Assembly (NCBI GenBank): GCA_958295865.1
Contig: CATQHF010000006.1
Coordinates: 1 to 64,000, forward strand
DNA from: an uncultured Dehalococcoidia bacterium
GTDB taxonomy: Bacteria > Chloroflexota > Dehalococcoidia > Lucifugimonadales > JADFKI01
DNA: 64,000 nucleotides
Direction: 5' to 3'
Position numbers and translations under genes: made by a program. The notes under the pieces are model-generated. The model saw only the letters and a list, made by a program, of their open reading frames with translations, did no database searches and was not told the origin of the DNA. This document shows, one piece after another, positions 16,945 to 25,478 of this stretch. How positions within the stretch are numbered: the stretch's first letter is position 1; each line of letters opens with the position of its first letter.

Positions 16945-17658
16945 TTAGTCGATTTCGCCGAGCAGATCTAGCCGCTCTCTGAGCCTGCGAACTTCCGCTT
17001 CGGCTTGCAGGCGGGCTGCGGCTTCTTCGTCGGCTCGTTCAGCTTCTTCGTCATGCTTGAGAAGATAGCTCTGACTTTCAGGGTCATAAAACCTCAGCGC
17101 ACCCTGTTCCCAGCACAAATATAGTCCCAGCGCATCGCTGTATCCCCGAAGAACGCCGTCTTCCGTCATATCTATCCGGATGGGCTGATACGCGCCTTCA
17201 ACCAAGCGGTCTGCGGCGAGCGCGGCGTCATGGTAGTCCCCGCCTGTCGCGTCGAAGCGCCAGTACTCTCCTATTCCGAAGCGCTCGTAGTCTCCGCGCT
17301 TGGCGGTGTAGTCCACTACGCCTGTCGTCTTGGATGCCACCTCTAGCACGAAGTCGGGCGGCTTGCCCTGACGGTCTATCGCGTAGCCGTCTATCCGATA
17401 GGCGTCCTCTATGTCGCAGTCGAATACCACCATCAAGTCCGGTATCCTGACGCCATGCTGCATTCCCAGCGTGGGCGATACCGGCATCTCGCTATGGATG
17501 AGCGTATTAGGACGATGCGTGAAATGTATCGTCAGAGAAGTCAATACCGAGCGAAGATGAAGATGGTTTGTGTTCTGCATATCGTCCCGTGGGGGAAACT
17601 CGGGGAAGCGTTCCGGCGTGGACGCTTCTTGCGTGAAGGCGGTCGCTTTGGTGGTCAT
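16945..17658 (-). CDS. Uma2-family putative endonuclease, copy 2
   Basis: About 237 aa from the ATG after GAGAGG. Nearly identical to copy 1 through the nuclease fold (PDLMVVFDCDIEDAYRIDG, LEVASKTTGVVDYTAKRGD). Its coiled-coil tail is shorter (EAERADEEAAARLQAEAE) and ends RERLDLLGEID. Residues between the fold and the tail (PIRIDMTEDGVLRGYSD) differ slightly from copy 1. It is complete and in frame, with its own TATAAT-containing leader. Confidence 0.85.
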   Translation of the reverse strand: MTTKATAFTQEASTPERFPEFPPRDDMQNTNHLHLRSVLTSLTIHFTHRPNTLIHSEMPVSPTLGMQHGVRIPDLMVVFDCDIEDAYRIDGYAIDRQGKPPDFVLEVASKTTGVVDYTAKRGDYERFGIGEYWRFDATGGDYHDAALAADRLVEGAYQPIRIDMTEDGVLRGYSDALGLYLCWEQGALRFYDPESQSYLLKHDEEAERADEEAAARLQAEAEVRRLRERLDLLGEID

Positions 17659-17727
17659 CGCGGACCTCTCTGAAGTAAGCAGGTTGCACAATCGCAGGTT
17701 GGAAGCATTATACCACTTGCTGAGTGG

Positions 17728-17785
17728 GTGTTCGTTACGGGCGCGCCGCCGGTTGTGGACGGGGGATGTACGACGCAGTAGGGCG
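17728..17785 (+). pseudogene. SDR 3'-end scar 2
   Basis: The most intact of the three scars. Read on the plus strand it encodes FVTGAPPVVDGGCTTQ followed by TAG, matching the last 16 residues typical of SDR proteins (VTGA...DGGYTAQ, stop). It lies between Uma2 copies 2 and 3. Confidence 0.8.
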
Positions 17786-17788
17786 CGG

Positions 17789-18481
17789 TCAGTCGATTTC
17801 GCCGAGCAGGTTTAGCCGCTCTCTGAGCCTGCGAACTTCCGCTTCGGCTTGCAGGCGGGCTGCGTCGGCTTCGTCATGCGTGAGAAGGTAGCTCTGACTT
17901 TCAGGGTCGTAGAATCTCAACTTGCCATCGTCCCAGCGGACTTGTAAGCCCAGCGCATCGCTGTATCCTCGAAGAACTCCGCTCGACGTCAGCTCTATTT
18001 CTACGGGCTGATACGCGCCTTCAACCAAGCGGTCTGCGGCGAGCGCGGCGTCATGGTAGTCCCCGCCTGTCGCATCGAAGCGCCAGTACTCCCCTATCCC
18101 GAAGCGTTCGTAATCTCCGCGCTTGGCGGTATAGTCCACTACGCCTGTCGTCTTGGATGCCACCTCCAGCACGAAGTCGGGCGGCTTCCCCTGACGGTCT
18201 ATCGCGTAACCGTCTATTCGATAGGCATCTTCCATGTCGCAGTCGAATACCACCATCAAGTCCGGTATCCTGACGCCATGCTGCATTCCCAGCGTGGGCG
18301 ATACCGGCATTTCGCTATGGATGAGCGTATTAGGACGATGCGTGAAATGTATCGTCAGAGAAGTCAATACCGAGCGGAGATGAAGATGGTTTGTGTTCTG
18401 CATATCGTCCCGTGGGGGAAACTCGGGGAAGCGTTCCGGCGTGGACGCTTCTTGCGTGAAGGCGGTCGCTTTGGTGGTCAT
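17789..18481 (-). CDS. Uma2-family putative endonuclease, copy 3
   Basis: About 230 aa; the shortest copy. The nuclease core matches the others. The segment before the tail is the most divergent (EIELTSSGVLRGYSDALGLQ, then VRWDDGKLRFYDPES). The other three have CWEQGALRFYDPES here, which suggests gene conversion or older divergence in this part. The coiled coil is reduced to DEADAARLQAEAEVRRLRER. It has its own leader with a TATAAT box. Confidence 0.85.
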   Translation of the reverse strand: MTTKATAFTQEASTPERFPEFPPRDDMQNTNHLHLRSVLTSLTIHFTHRPNTLIHSEMPVSPTLGMQHGVRIPDLMVVFDCDMEDAYRIDGYAIDRQGKPPDFVLEVASKTTGVVDYTAKRGDYERFGIGEYWRFDATGGDYHDAALAADRLVEGAYQPVEIELTSSGVLRGYSDALGLQVRWDDGKLRFYDPESQSYLLTHDEADAARLQAEAEVRRLRERLNLLGEID

Positions 18482-18549
18482 CGCGGACCTCTCTGAAGTA
18501 AGCAGGTTGCACAATCGCAGGTTGGAAGCATTATACCACTTGCTGGGTG

Positions 18550-18608
18550 GGTGTTCGTTACGGGCGCGCCGCAGGTTGTGAATGGAGGATATACGGCGCA
18601 GTAGGGCG
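18550..18608 (+). pseudogene. SDR 3'-end scar 3
   Basis: Plus-strand GTGTTCGTTACGGGCGCGCC followed by a segment ending GGATATACGGCGCAGTAG. It translates roughly as FVTGAPQVVNGGYTAQ and a stop codon. It retains the expected SDR ending but no upstream SDR sequence. Confidence 0.78.
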
Positions 18609-18611
18609 CGG

Positions 18612-19346
18612 TCAGTCGGTTTCGCCGAGCAGGTTTAGCCGCTCTCTGAGCCTGCGAACTTCCGCTTCGGCTTGCAGGCGGGCAGCGGCTTCTTCATCGG
18701 CTCGTTCGGCTTCCTCGTCGGCTCGTTCAGCTTCTTCGTCGTGCGTGAGAAGATAGCTCTGACTTTCAGGGTCATAAAACCTCAGCGCACCCTGTTCCCA
18801 GCATACATATAAGCCCAGCGCATCGCTGTATCCCCGAAGAACTCCGCTCTCCGTCATATCTATCCAGATGGGCTGATACGCGCCTTCAACCAAGCGGTCT
18901 GCGGCGAGCGCGGCGTCATGGTAGTCCCCGCCTGTCGCGTCAAAGCGCCAGTACTCCCCTATTCCGAAGCGCTCGTAATCTCCGCGCTTGGCGGTGTAGT
19001 CCACTACGCCTGTCGTCTTGGATGCCACCTCTAGCACGAAGTCGGGCGGCTTGCCCTGACGGTCTATCGCGTAACCGTCTATTCGATAGGCGTCCTCTAT
19101 GTCGCAGTCGAATACCACCATCAAGTCCGGTATCCTGACGCCATGCTGCATCCCCAGCGTGGGCGATACCGGCATCTCGCTATGGATGAGCGTATTAGGA
19201 CGACGGGCGAAATGTATCGCTAGAGAAGTCAATATCGAGCGGAGATGAAGATGGTTTGTGTTCTGCATATCGTCCCGTGGGGGAAACTCGGGGAAGCGTT
19301 CCGGCGTGGACGCTTCTTGCGTGAAGGCGGTCGCTTTGGTGGTCAT
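18612..19346 (-). CDS. Uma2-family putative endonuclease, copy 4
   Basis: About 244 aa from the ATG after GAGAGG; the frame is open to 19430 but upstream codons are leader sequence. This is the outermost (5'-most) copy. It differs from the others at SLAIHFARRPNTL (others SLTIHFTHRPNTL) and has a doubled EAERADEEAERADEE coiled-coil repeat. The nuclease core PDLMVVFDCDIEDAYR and DFVLEVASKTT is intact. Upstream sequence beyond the TATAAT box is unrelated to the other units. Confidence 0.85.
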   Translation of the reverse strand: MTTKATAFTQEASTPERFPEFPPRDDMQNTNHLHLRSILTSLAIHFARRPNTLIHSEMPVSPTLGMQHGVRIPDLMVVFDCDIEDAYRIDGYAIDRQGKPPDFVLEVASKTTGVVDYTAKRGDYERFGIGEYWRFDATGGDYHDAALAADRLVEGAYQPIWIDMTESGVLRGYSDALGLYVCWEQGALRFYDPESQSYLLTHDEEAERADEEAERADEEAAARLQAEAEVRRLRERLNLLGETD

Positions 19347-19545
19347 CGCGGACCTCTCTGAAGTAAGCAGGTTGCACAATCGCAGGTTGGAAGCATTATA
19401 CCACTTGCAGAAACGGCGACGTATCGACACCAGACGAAAGCTAGAGTTTTCTTTCAGACGGTTTTGTTGCTATACCGCACCGGATTCCCGTTTTCGCAGG
19501 AATGATGAAAAGGTTTGCTATCCGAATGGAAACGCTGCGCCTGAG

Positions 19546-20316
19546 CTAATCGTTCGGTTCGGGGATGGTTTGGAATGAGTACACGCGGCTCTTCCAGACC
19601 TCGAAGGCGATGTTGTCCAGGGTTTTGCGGTTAGGCTGGTCTATGGACAGGCGGCGGGTCAGGGTTTTGTCGGCTAGGGATTGGATGTAAGGGCAGCGGT
19701 CGATGAAGCCGTTGAGGGTGGAGTTTTCCCCGCCCAAGAGGATGTGGTCTATGCTGTGGGTGTATGGCGCAAAGGTATCTTGGGCGATTTGGCAGGTTTT
19801 GTCGTAGAGTTCGCGGATTAGGCGCTCGCGGCTGCGCTGGAAGCGGCGCTGGGACTGGCCGCCGGCGCGGTGGCGGTTTTTCATGTAGCGCGTGGCGGTC
19901 TTGGATGCCACAAGACGGTCGCCGCGCAGGACGCCGACGGCGTATCTGCCAAGGCGCAGCAGGACTATGCCGACGGTGTACTCGGTGTCCAGCAGTCGCA
20001 GCAGTGGCGATGCGTCCGCGCTGTCGTGACGGGCGTCGGCGCGCAAGGGGAAGGGCGGGCAGATTGCGACTGCCCTACCCTGCCCGATGAACACGGCGAC
20101 GCCAGTGTCGGATTTCTCGACCGTCCGTATGACGATGCGCGTCGGGTCATCGCGCTCGCCGATATGCCGAGCGTTACGGCTATCGTCCGCGCGCCGCGCC
20201 AGCGATGCGGGCGTGAGGTAGAGCGTCTTTTCGCACCAGCCGGATTCGGCTATCTCGTCCAGCAGGCGCAACAGGCGCGCCTTGCCGGTGGAATGACGCT
20301 CTACAAGTTCCAGCAC
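19546..20316 (-). CDS. VLRF1-family release factor / peptidyl-tRNA hydrolase (acVLRF1-like)
   Basis: About 256 aa from a GTG at 20316; the frame is open further upstream but that part overlaps the neighbouring hydrolase gene. The diagnostic core is GVLRGDRLVASKTATRYMKN, then RHRAGGQSQRRFQRSRERL with a GGQ at residues 152-154, followed by HILLGGENSTLNGF. This matches the Vms1-like release factor 1 fold, which cleaves peptidyl-tRNA on stalled 50S subunits. The role is inferred from the family. The start lies 3 bp from the stop of the upstream alpha/beta hydrolase gene, suggesting translational coupling. Confidence 0.8.
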   Translation of the reverse strand: MLELVERHSTGKARLLRLLDEIAESGWCEKTLYLTPASLARRADDSRNARHIGERDDPTRIVIRTVEKSDTGVAVFIGQGRAVAICPPFPLRADARHDSADASPLLRLLDTEYTVGIVLLRLGRYAVGVLRGDRLVASKTATRYMKNRHRAGGQSQRRFQRSRERLIRELYDKTCQIAQDTFAPYTHSIDHILLGGENSTLNGFIDRCPYIQSLADKTLTRRLSIDQPNRKTLDNIAFEVWKSRVYSFQTIPEPND

Positions 20317-20318
20317 TG

Positions 20319-22304
20319 CTAGCTGCTGCCGTTGGCGCTGAAGTAGTCGTAGCGGACTGCGGCGTAGCGCAGCGAGTTCTCGATGTCCTCTTCGAGCATG
20401 TAGCCTTCGCCCGCTAACCGCTCTGCCGCCTTTTTGGTTTGGCTGACATAGTCTTCCTTGGAGGCGTAGCGCTCGCTGATGGACGGGCGCGGGTCTCCAG
20501 AGGCGGCGCGCCGCGTCGCTGTGGCGGCAAAGGGCAGCACCCATCCAGCCAAGCCGCCGGTGATGCCGATGACTAGGCCGGGCGCGCCGATGTCGGGATG
20601 CCGCAAGTTCCAGCCTGTGTAGGTCGCGACGGGTACGGTGAGGTCGGGCAAGCGGATGCCGCCGATTTCGTTGCAGTCGTCATCGACATTGGACACGAGC
20701 GCGGGGAACTCCTCACCGGCGACGGGCGGCAAGGTTGTGGTTCTTCCCAAGTGCGCCTCGGGGCCGTAGTCCAGACGCATGGCGCGAGTTACCTTTTCGG
20801 GGAACGGGACGCCGGGGATTCGCCCGAACTTGGCGGCGAGCATGTGGGATTCGACGGCGGTGCCGTCCGATACGCGCGGGTGTCTGCTGGCGGGGGCGGG
20901 TCTGCCAGAGCGAACCCAGCGGTCGAGGTTTTGCAAGGCGGCGCGCAGCAATGGGTTGTAGTCGATTATGTTGAACGGCAACTGGCCGCGCATGCCATCG
21001 TCGCGCGTCCCAAGCGGGGGGAATGAGCCTGAGCCGTGCGGTGAGCCTGCGAAGTGGTATCGTCGGACATATTCGCTCTCCTCCGGGGCGTCGCTCATGT
21101 CGGCGAAGTTGGTGTGTATCAGAGCAGCATCGCCGCGCCAGTACTCGGCGGAGGTGTTGGTGAACATTATCTTGGGCAGGTGTCCGCGCTCGTGGAGGCG
21201 TTCCAGCAGGGAGCCGCTCTTGCCGGTAACAGGGTCGGACTGCTCGGTATCGGCGAAGGGGAACAGCTCGGGGATGATGTAGCACACATCCTTGGACGGC
21301 TGGCCGAAGCGCAGGTTGAACTCGCCGCGCATGCCCCCGGCGACATGGGGGATGATGCCGTCCAGCACCATGCTGCCATCCTCAGCAGTGTTGATGCCGG
21401 TGTGGATGTACTGGCGCAGGAAGCGGCCGCTCTGGGACGCTCCGAATGCGTGGGCGCGCTGTATGCCGTCGGCGCAGGGGTTGTCGTCGGATGCGCGCTT
21501 GAAGTGGGATACGAGGTCGCGCATGGCGGCAAATCCTAGCCCGACGACCTTGCTGCCGCGCGTGGTGTACACGAGCTGGTAGATGCGGCCAGGTTCGAAG
21601 CCTTCTTCCATGAAGATGTGACAGGGGTCAGGCTCTTGGGCTTCGTCCTGGAAGCGCATGAAGCGCCACTTGTCGCGGGCGATAGGCTCGGCGGGGTCGT
21701 TCGGGTGGTCGCGCACGGTGAGGGTGGCTTCGCGCTCGTCGGCATCCACGGCGGGATGCGGCGCGTGCTGCCTGTCGGCGAGCAGGAAGAACTGCGTGAA
21801 GTGCGTCGCCTGGAACTGGCACATAATCCTGCCGCTCACCGGCTCACCATCGGCGTCGAGCGCATCGGGCGCCTGCAAGCCGATGAGTCCGACGCCGCGC
21901 GGCACATCGGCTTGCCAGCCGCCGAACACGACGCTGTAACCGTGCCGCATTAGAAAGCCGTCGCCCGGGTCGAGCGGGTCGGAGGGCATCGTGGGACGCC
22001 CGGAGTTGTTGAAGCGCGCCATGACCGTCTTGCGACCGCGATTGACGACATCGTAGAGCAGGCTGCCGTTGCCGTTCTCCATTCGGAGCGGCTTGAGCAG
22101 CGTGAAGTCGGATGCGAATCGGACTTTGCCGTCGGAGTCTCGGGGGGCAAGGTCTAGGTCGACGATGCCGGCGTTGGCGGGGTGCAGCGGATCGACGGCG
22201 TAGTGGGCTGTGCCGTCAATCTGTTCGTACTTGCCGACATCGCCGAATGTCTTGCCGCCGGCATAGGGGGAGCGTCTGCTGATTTCCAGTTTCACGACTG
22301 CCAC
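20319..22304 (-). CDS. Alpha/beta hydrolase domain-containing protein (661 aa)
   Basis: Starts at a GTG (VVKLEISRRSPYAGGKTFGD) with AGGAGG at ideal spacing. The family is the large alpha/beta hydrolase domain group with a conserved LLYDVVNRGRK strand, FGASQSGRFLRQYIHTG holding the nucleophile elbow G-x-S-x-S-G, and NHGxG-type segments further on. No signal peptide is seen. Substrates of this family are poorly known; an ester or lactone is likely. A family B element lies just upstream of the Shine-Dalgarno. Confidence 0.8.
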   Translation of the reverse strand: MAVVKLEISRRSPYAGGKTFGDVGKYEQIDGTAHYAVDPLHPANAGIVDLDLAPRDSDGKVRFASDFTLLKPLRMENGNGSLLYDVVNRGRKTVMARFNNSGRPTMPSDPLDPGDGFLMRHGYSVVFGGWQADVPRGVGLIGLQAPDALDADGEPVSGRIMCQFQATHFTQFFLLADRQHAPHPAVDADEREATLTVRDHPNDPAEPIARDKWRFMRFQDEAQEPDPCHIFMEEGFEPGRIYQLVYTTRGSKVVGLGFAAMRDLVSHFKRASDDNPCADGIQRAHAFGASQSGRFLRQYIHTGINTAEDGSMVLDGIIPHVAGGMRGEFNLRFGQPSKDVCYIIPELFPFADTEQSDPVTGKSGSLLERLHERGHLPKIMFTNTSAEYWRGDAALIHTNFADMSDAPEESEYVRRYHFAGSPHGSGSFPPLGTRDDGMRGQLPFNIIDYNPLLRAALQNLDRWVRSGRPAPASRHPRVSDGTAVESHMLAAKFGRIPGVPFPEKVTRAMRLDYGPEAHLGRTTTLPPVAGEEFPALVSNVDDDCNEIGGIRLPDLTVPVATYTGWNLRHPDIGAPGLVIGITGGLAGWVLPFAATATRRAASGDPRPSISERYASKEDYVSQTKKAAERLAGEGYMLEEDIENSLRYAAVRYDYFSANGSS

Positions 22305-22319
22305 TTGAATGCCTCCTGA

Positions 22320-22468
22320 CTAGCTTGTGTGAGTATTTGCGTCATTCCTGCGAAAGCAGGAATCCAGTGTTTTGAGATTGCCTAGAATATGCAAAAGTGC
22401 CTACATTCTGAGGTTCTGGATTCCCGATTTCGCGGGAATGACATTTGTATTTATGAGATGGCTTCTAG
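22320..22468. mobile_element. Family B CTAG-bounded repeat element
   Basis: 149 bp with CTAG at both edges, TTGTGTGAGTATTTGCG at the left, and internal TCATTCCTGC...GCAGGAATCC and GGATTCCCG...CGGGAATGAC hairpins as in the other family B copies. This is the only copy of the four not touching a stop codon. It lies 5' of the alpha/beta hydrolase gene. Confidence 0.65.
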
Positions 22469-23038
22469 TTGGTCGGTATATTGGTTGGTCGGCATGTCTG
22501 CGGATGCCGAATTGCAACGATTTTATCATTGTGGGGGCGATTTGGGAAAGGCGGCTTGATACAGGCGTCGAGGGGCGATGAGCGCGGCGCGGCGATTTGA
22601 CATGAAGCACAATGGCATGATAGAAACCATAGCGTACATGGCAGTCGGCGGACTCCGTTGGCGCTGTTAGAGTCAACCAAAATCGACGGAGGGAAACTTG
22701 AGCATATTGGCAGTTATCTTTTGAGGGGCACTCTGGAGGTACATACTAAATCCCAATCCGATGACTGCGACTCAAAATCCGAGTTTTCTCCAAACAATAA
22801 GCGGCGATGGGCAATCTGCCCTCTTGCTTTTCCCCACTAACAACCACTCCCATCAAACTGCCCCTTCCATCACCCCAGATTTAGCCTCGCTTCCCTATTT
22901 TTGGTTCTGCTATCGGCTACCCGCATGACATGAAGTTATTGCAATAGGCGGCGAATTTGGACACACACGAGGCATCGGCGCTCGCGCATACGCCAAGAGC
23001 GTCCAGAAGGAAGGCATATAGATGCGGGAGGTACATAT
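22469..23038. other. Gene-free region upstream of the ABC operon
   Basis: About 570 bp with no convincing ORF. A small GGGCAATCTGCCC hairpin followed by a TCTTGCTTTT run (about 22809-22831) could end a short transcript. The promoter of the ABC operon is presumably in the distal part, but no clear -35/-10 pair was recognised. The GGGAGGT ribosome-binding site for the ATPase gene is at about 23024-23030. Confidence 0.4.
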
Positions 23039-24262
23039 ATGACACAAAGCGCGAACGATAATCAGATAGAGGTGCGAAACCTCTGGAAGGTGTTCGGCAA
23101 CAATCCCGAGCTTGCGTTTCAGGATGAGTTTGCCACGGCAAGCCGCGCTGAAATTCAGGAGGCGCTCGGGCTTGTGGTCGCGCTGCGGGATGTGTCTTTC
23201 AAAGTGGATAAGGGCCAGATATTCGTGGTTATGGGGCTGTCCGGCAGCGGCAAGTCGACGCTGGTGCGGTGTCTGATACGGCTCATCGAAGCCACACGGG
23301 GCGAGGTCCATTTTGACGGCGAGGACATTCTGCAATACTCATCGGAGCAGCTCATAGACTTTCGTCGGCAGAAGATAGCGATGGTGTTCCAGCACTATGG
23401 GCTGCTGCCGCATCGTCGTGTGCTGGACAATGTGGCGTATGGGCTGGAGATACGAGGCGCTGACAAGGAGACGCGGTATGAGGCGGCGGCGGTGGCAATC
23501 GAGACGGTTGGCTTGAAGGGCTGGGAGAACTACCTGCCAAGCGAGATGAGCGGCGGCATGCAGCAGCGAGTGGGGCTTGCGCGGGCGTTGGCGGCGAACT
23601 CGGATGTAATGCTGATGGACGAGCCTTTCAGCGGGCTGGACCCGCTCATACGGCGGGAGATGCAAGACGAGCTGATTTCTCTGCAAACGGAGATTCAGAA
23701 GACTATCGTATTCATAACGCACGACTTGAACGAGGCGTTGAAGATAGGCGACCGCATCGCCATAATGCGGGACGGGGAGATAGTTCAGGAAGGCTCTCCG
23801 GAAGAGATAGTAACACTGCCCGCCGACGACTATGTAACCTCGTTCGTTCAGGATGTATCCAGGGCGAAGGTGATACAGGCGAAGGCGATAATGCAGGACC
23901 CGGATGTGGTGGTGCATGAGTGGCAGGGTCCGCGCGCGGCGCTTCATGCGATGCGGACGAACGACACCGATGTGGTGTTCGTGCTGGGGCATGACAACAT
24001 ACTGAAGGGCATTCTGACGGAAGACCATGCGGCTACTCTGGCGCGTCAGAAGGTTGAAACGCTTAGCGACTTAGACTTAGACGAGGCGCTGACCGCGGAG
24101 CCTGACGCATATATCGAAGACCTCATTCCGATGGCTGCTCAGACGGCGCACCCGATAGCGGTGGTGAACGAAGGTGGGCGTCTGCTGGGAGAGGTTCACA
24201 GGGGGGCGCTGCTGATTGGGATGGTGGACACAGAAACCGACAGCGAAAGCATAGAGAGGTAG
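23039..24262 (+). CDS. proV: Glycine betaine/proline-type ABC transporter ATP-binding protein
   Basis: ATPase of an osmoprotectant importer of the ProU/OpuA type. 407 aa. Walker A is GLSGSGKST at residues 66-74, the signature is [14 protein letters not shown], and Walker B is [12 protein letters not shown]. The long N-terminus with LWKVFGNNP and the region after the ATPase (residues about 280-390) containing two CBS-like repeats are typical of ProV/OpuAA, where CBS domains sense ionic strength. The permease follows after 10 bp and the binding protein after that. Confidence 0.93.
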   Translation: MTQSANDNQIEVRNLWKVFGNNPELAFQDEFATASRAEIQEALGLVVALRDVSFKVDKGQIFVVMGLSGSGKSTLVRCLIRLIEATRGEVHFDGEDILQYSSEQLIDFRRQKIAMVFQHYGLLPHRRVLDNVAYGLEIRGADKETRYEAAAVAIETVGLKGWENYLPSEMSGGMQQRVGLARALAANSDVMLMDEPFSGLDPLIRREMQDELISLQTEIQKTIVFITHDLNEALKIGDRIAIMRDGEIVQEGSPEEIVTLPADDYVTSFVQDVSRAKVIQAKAIMQDPDVVVHEWQGPRAALHAMRTNDTDVVFVLGHDNILKGILTEDHAATLARQKVETLSDLDLDEALTAEPDAYIEDLIPMAAQTAHPIAVVNEGGRLLGEVHRGALLIGMVDTETDSESIER

Positions 24263-24272
24263 GTAAAAGCTT

Positions 24273-25337
24273 ATGTCAAGAGCAGGCCAACCGGCCTCAG
24301 GCGTTGATGCTTCGAGCGACCCTGCCTCCAGCAGAACAGGCAATGGAGGATTAAAGGGTATCGCTGACCAGTACGGCGGTTTGCTGTGGTACCTTGCCAG
24401 CGCGGTGGCGGTGGTAGTGTGCCTGATTGTCTGTCTCATTGCCTGGGGCCCCGGTATGGACTTCCCCGCCGAGTGGGGCAAGCCTATCGGGAGCAAGGTG
24501 GATGAATGGATACTCTGGCTTACGGTTGAAGCATCCTGGTTCTTTGACGGCGTCAAAACCGTCATAACGAGAGTGCTGGTTACCATAGAGGACTTCCTGC
24601 TATGGGTACCATGGCCAGTTGTCATATTGCTGGTAGGCTTGACTGCATGGAAGTTGTCAGGGCGCGCCATGGCGGTTTTCTCGGTAGCCGCTCTGGTGCT
24701 GCTAGGCTTGATGGGCAGACTTCCCGGAGGCACCAACACACTTTGGGAAGGCTCCATGGAGACACTGGCATTGATAATCGTGTCAGTAGGAATATCCTTG
24801 ATAATCGGAATGCCGCTAGGCGTACTCGCATCGCGCAACTCCGTTACAAACTCTATAATGCGCCCTATACTGGACGGAATGCAGACGATGCCCAGCTTTG
24901 TGTATCTGGTGCCCGGCATCCTGTTTTTCGGACTTGGGAATGTCCCTGCGGTAATGGCAACGGTGATATACGCAGTCCCGCCCGTCATTCGATTGACAAA
25001 CCTGGGAATCCGCCAGGTCGATGCGGAAGTGGTTGAGGCGGCTCGTTCGTTCGGAGCGACTGCGTTCCAGATTCTCACAAAAGTTCAGATACCCATGGCG
25101 CTACCTACCATCATGGCGGGTATCAACCAGACCACCATGATGGCGCTGGCGATGGTCGTTGTGGCTTCACTGGTGGGCGCCGGTGGGCTGGGCGAGGCGG
25201 TTTTGCGCGCGCTGGGCAGGCAAGAAGCCGGCAACAGCGCCATTGCCGGACTGGCTATTGTTATAATGGCAATTATCATAGACCGCATCACACAATCGGT
25301 AACGCGAGAGCGTGAGCGCACTCTGGTAGGCGGTTAA
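24273..25337 (+). CDS. proW: Glycine betaine/proline-type ABC transporter permease
   Basis: 354 aa membrane subunit. A polar N-terminal tail of about 35 residues precedes several spans (WYLASAVAVVVCLIVCLIAW first). The cytoplasmic coupling motif EAARSFGATAFQILTKVQIP is the ABC permease EAA loop. LPTIMAGINQTTMMALAMVV is characteristic of ProW/OpuAB. It is preceded by the ATPase gene and followed by the binding lipoprotein, making a complete importer. Confidence 0.93.
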   Translation: MSRAGQPASGVDASSDPASSRTGNGGLKGIADQYGGLLWYLASAVAVVVCLIVCLIAWGPGMDFPAEWGKPIGSKVDEWILWLTVEASWFFDGVKTVITRVLVTIEDFLLWVPWPVVILLVGLTAWKLSGRAMAVFSVAALVLLGLMGRLPGGTNTLWEGSMETLALIIVSVGISLIIGMPLGVLASRNSVTNSIMRPILDGMQTMPSFVYLVPGILFFGLGNVPAVMATVIYAVPPVIRLTNLGIRQVDAEVVEAARSFGATAFQILTKVQIPMALPTIMAGINQTTMMALAMVVVASLVGAGGLGEAVLRALGRQEAGNSAIAGLAIVIMAIIIDRITQSVTRERERTLVGG

Positions 25338-25478
25338 CTTTCAGAGCAAGCCAATGGCTGCTTGCTGTGATCAAGGGGGTGATAACCTGTAGAATAAGAC
25401 TAAAGAGTAATGGCATCACCGGGAAATATCACGGATATTCAAGCAAAACATAGAATGAAGAGTGAAAGAAGGAGAACT

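Larger units (their letters stand above)
16040..19405. repeat. Four-unit tandem gene duplication (Uma2 array)
   Basis: Four units of about 823-865 bp, each a Uma2 gene plus its upstream leader, are nearly identical over the 5' half of the gene and the leader. They diverge in the coiled-coil 3' part. Between consecutive genes lies about 55 bp resembling the 3' end of an SDR gene. Homology beyond the fourth copy stops at the CCACTTGC following the TATAAT box (about 19400). Confidence 0.9.

Noticed and set aside
19546..20544. 332-codon version of the VLRF1 ORF
   Set aside because: The first about 75 codons overlap the alpha/beta hydrolase gene in another frame and are Arg/Leu-rich shadow sequence.
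22658..22840. 60-codon ORF before the ABC operon
   Set aside because: TTG start without a ribosome-binding site, no recognisable composition and no neighbours on its strand.
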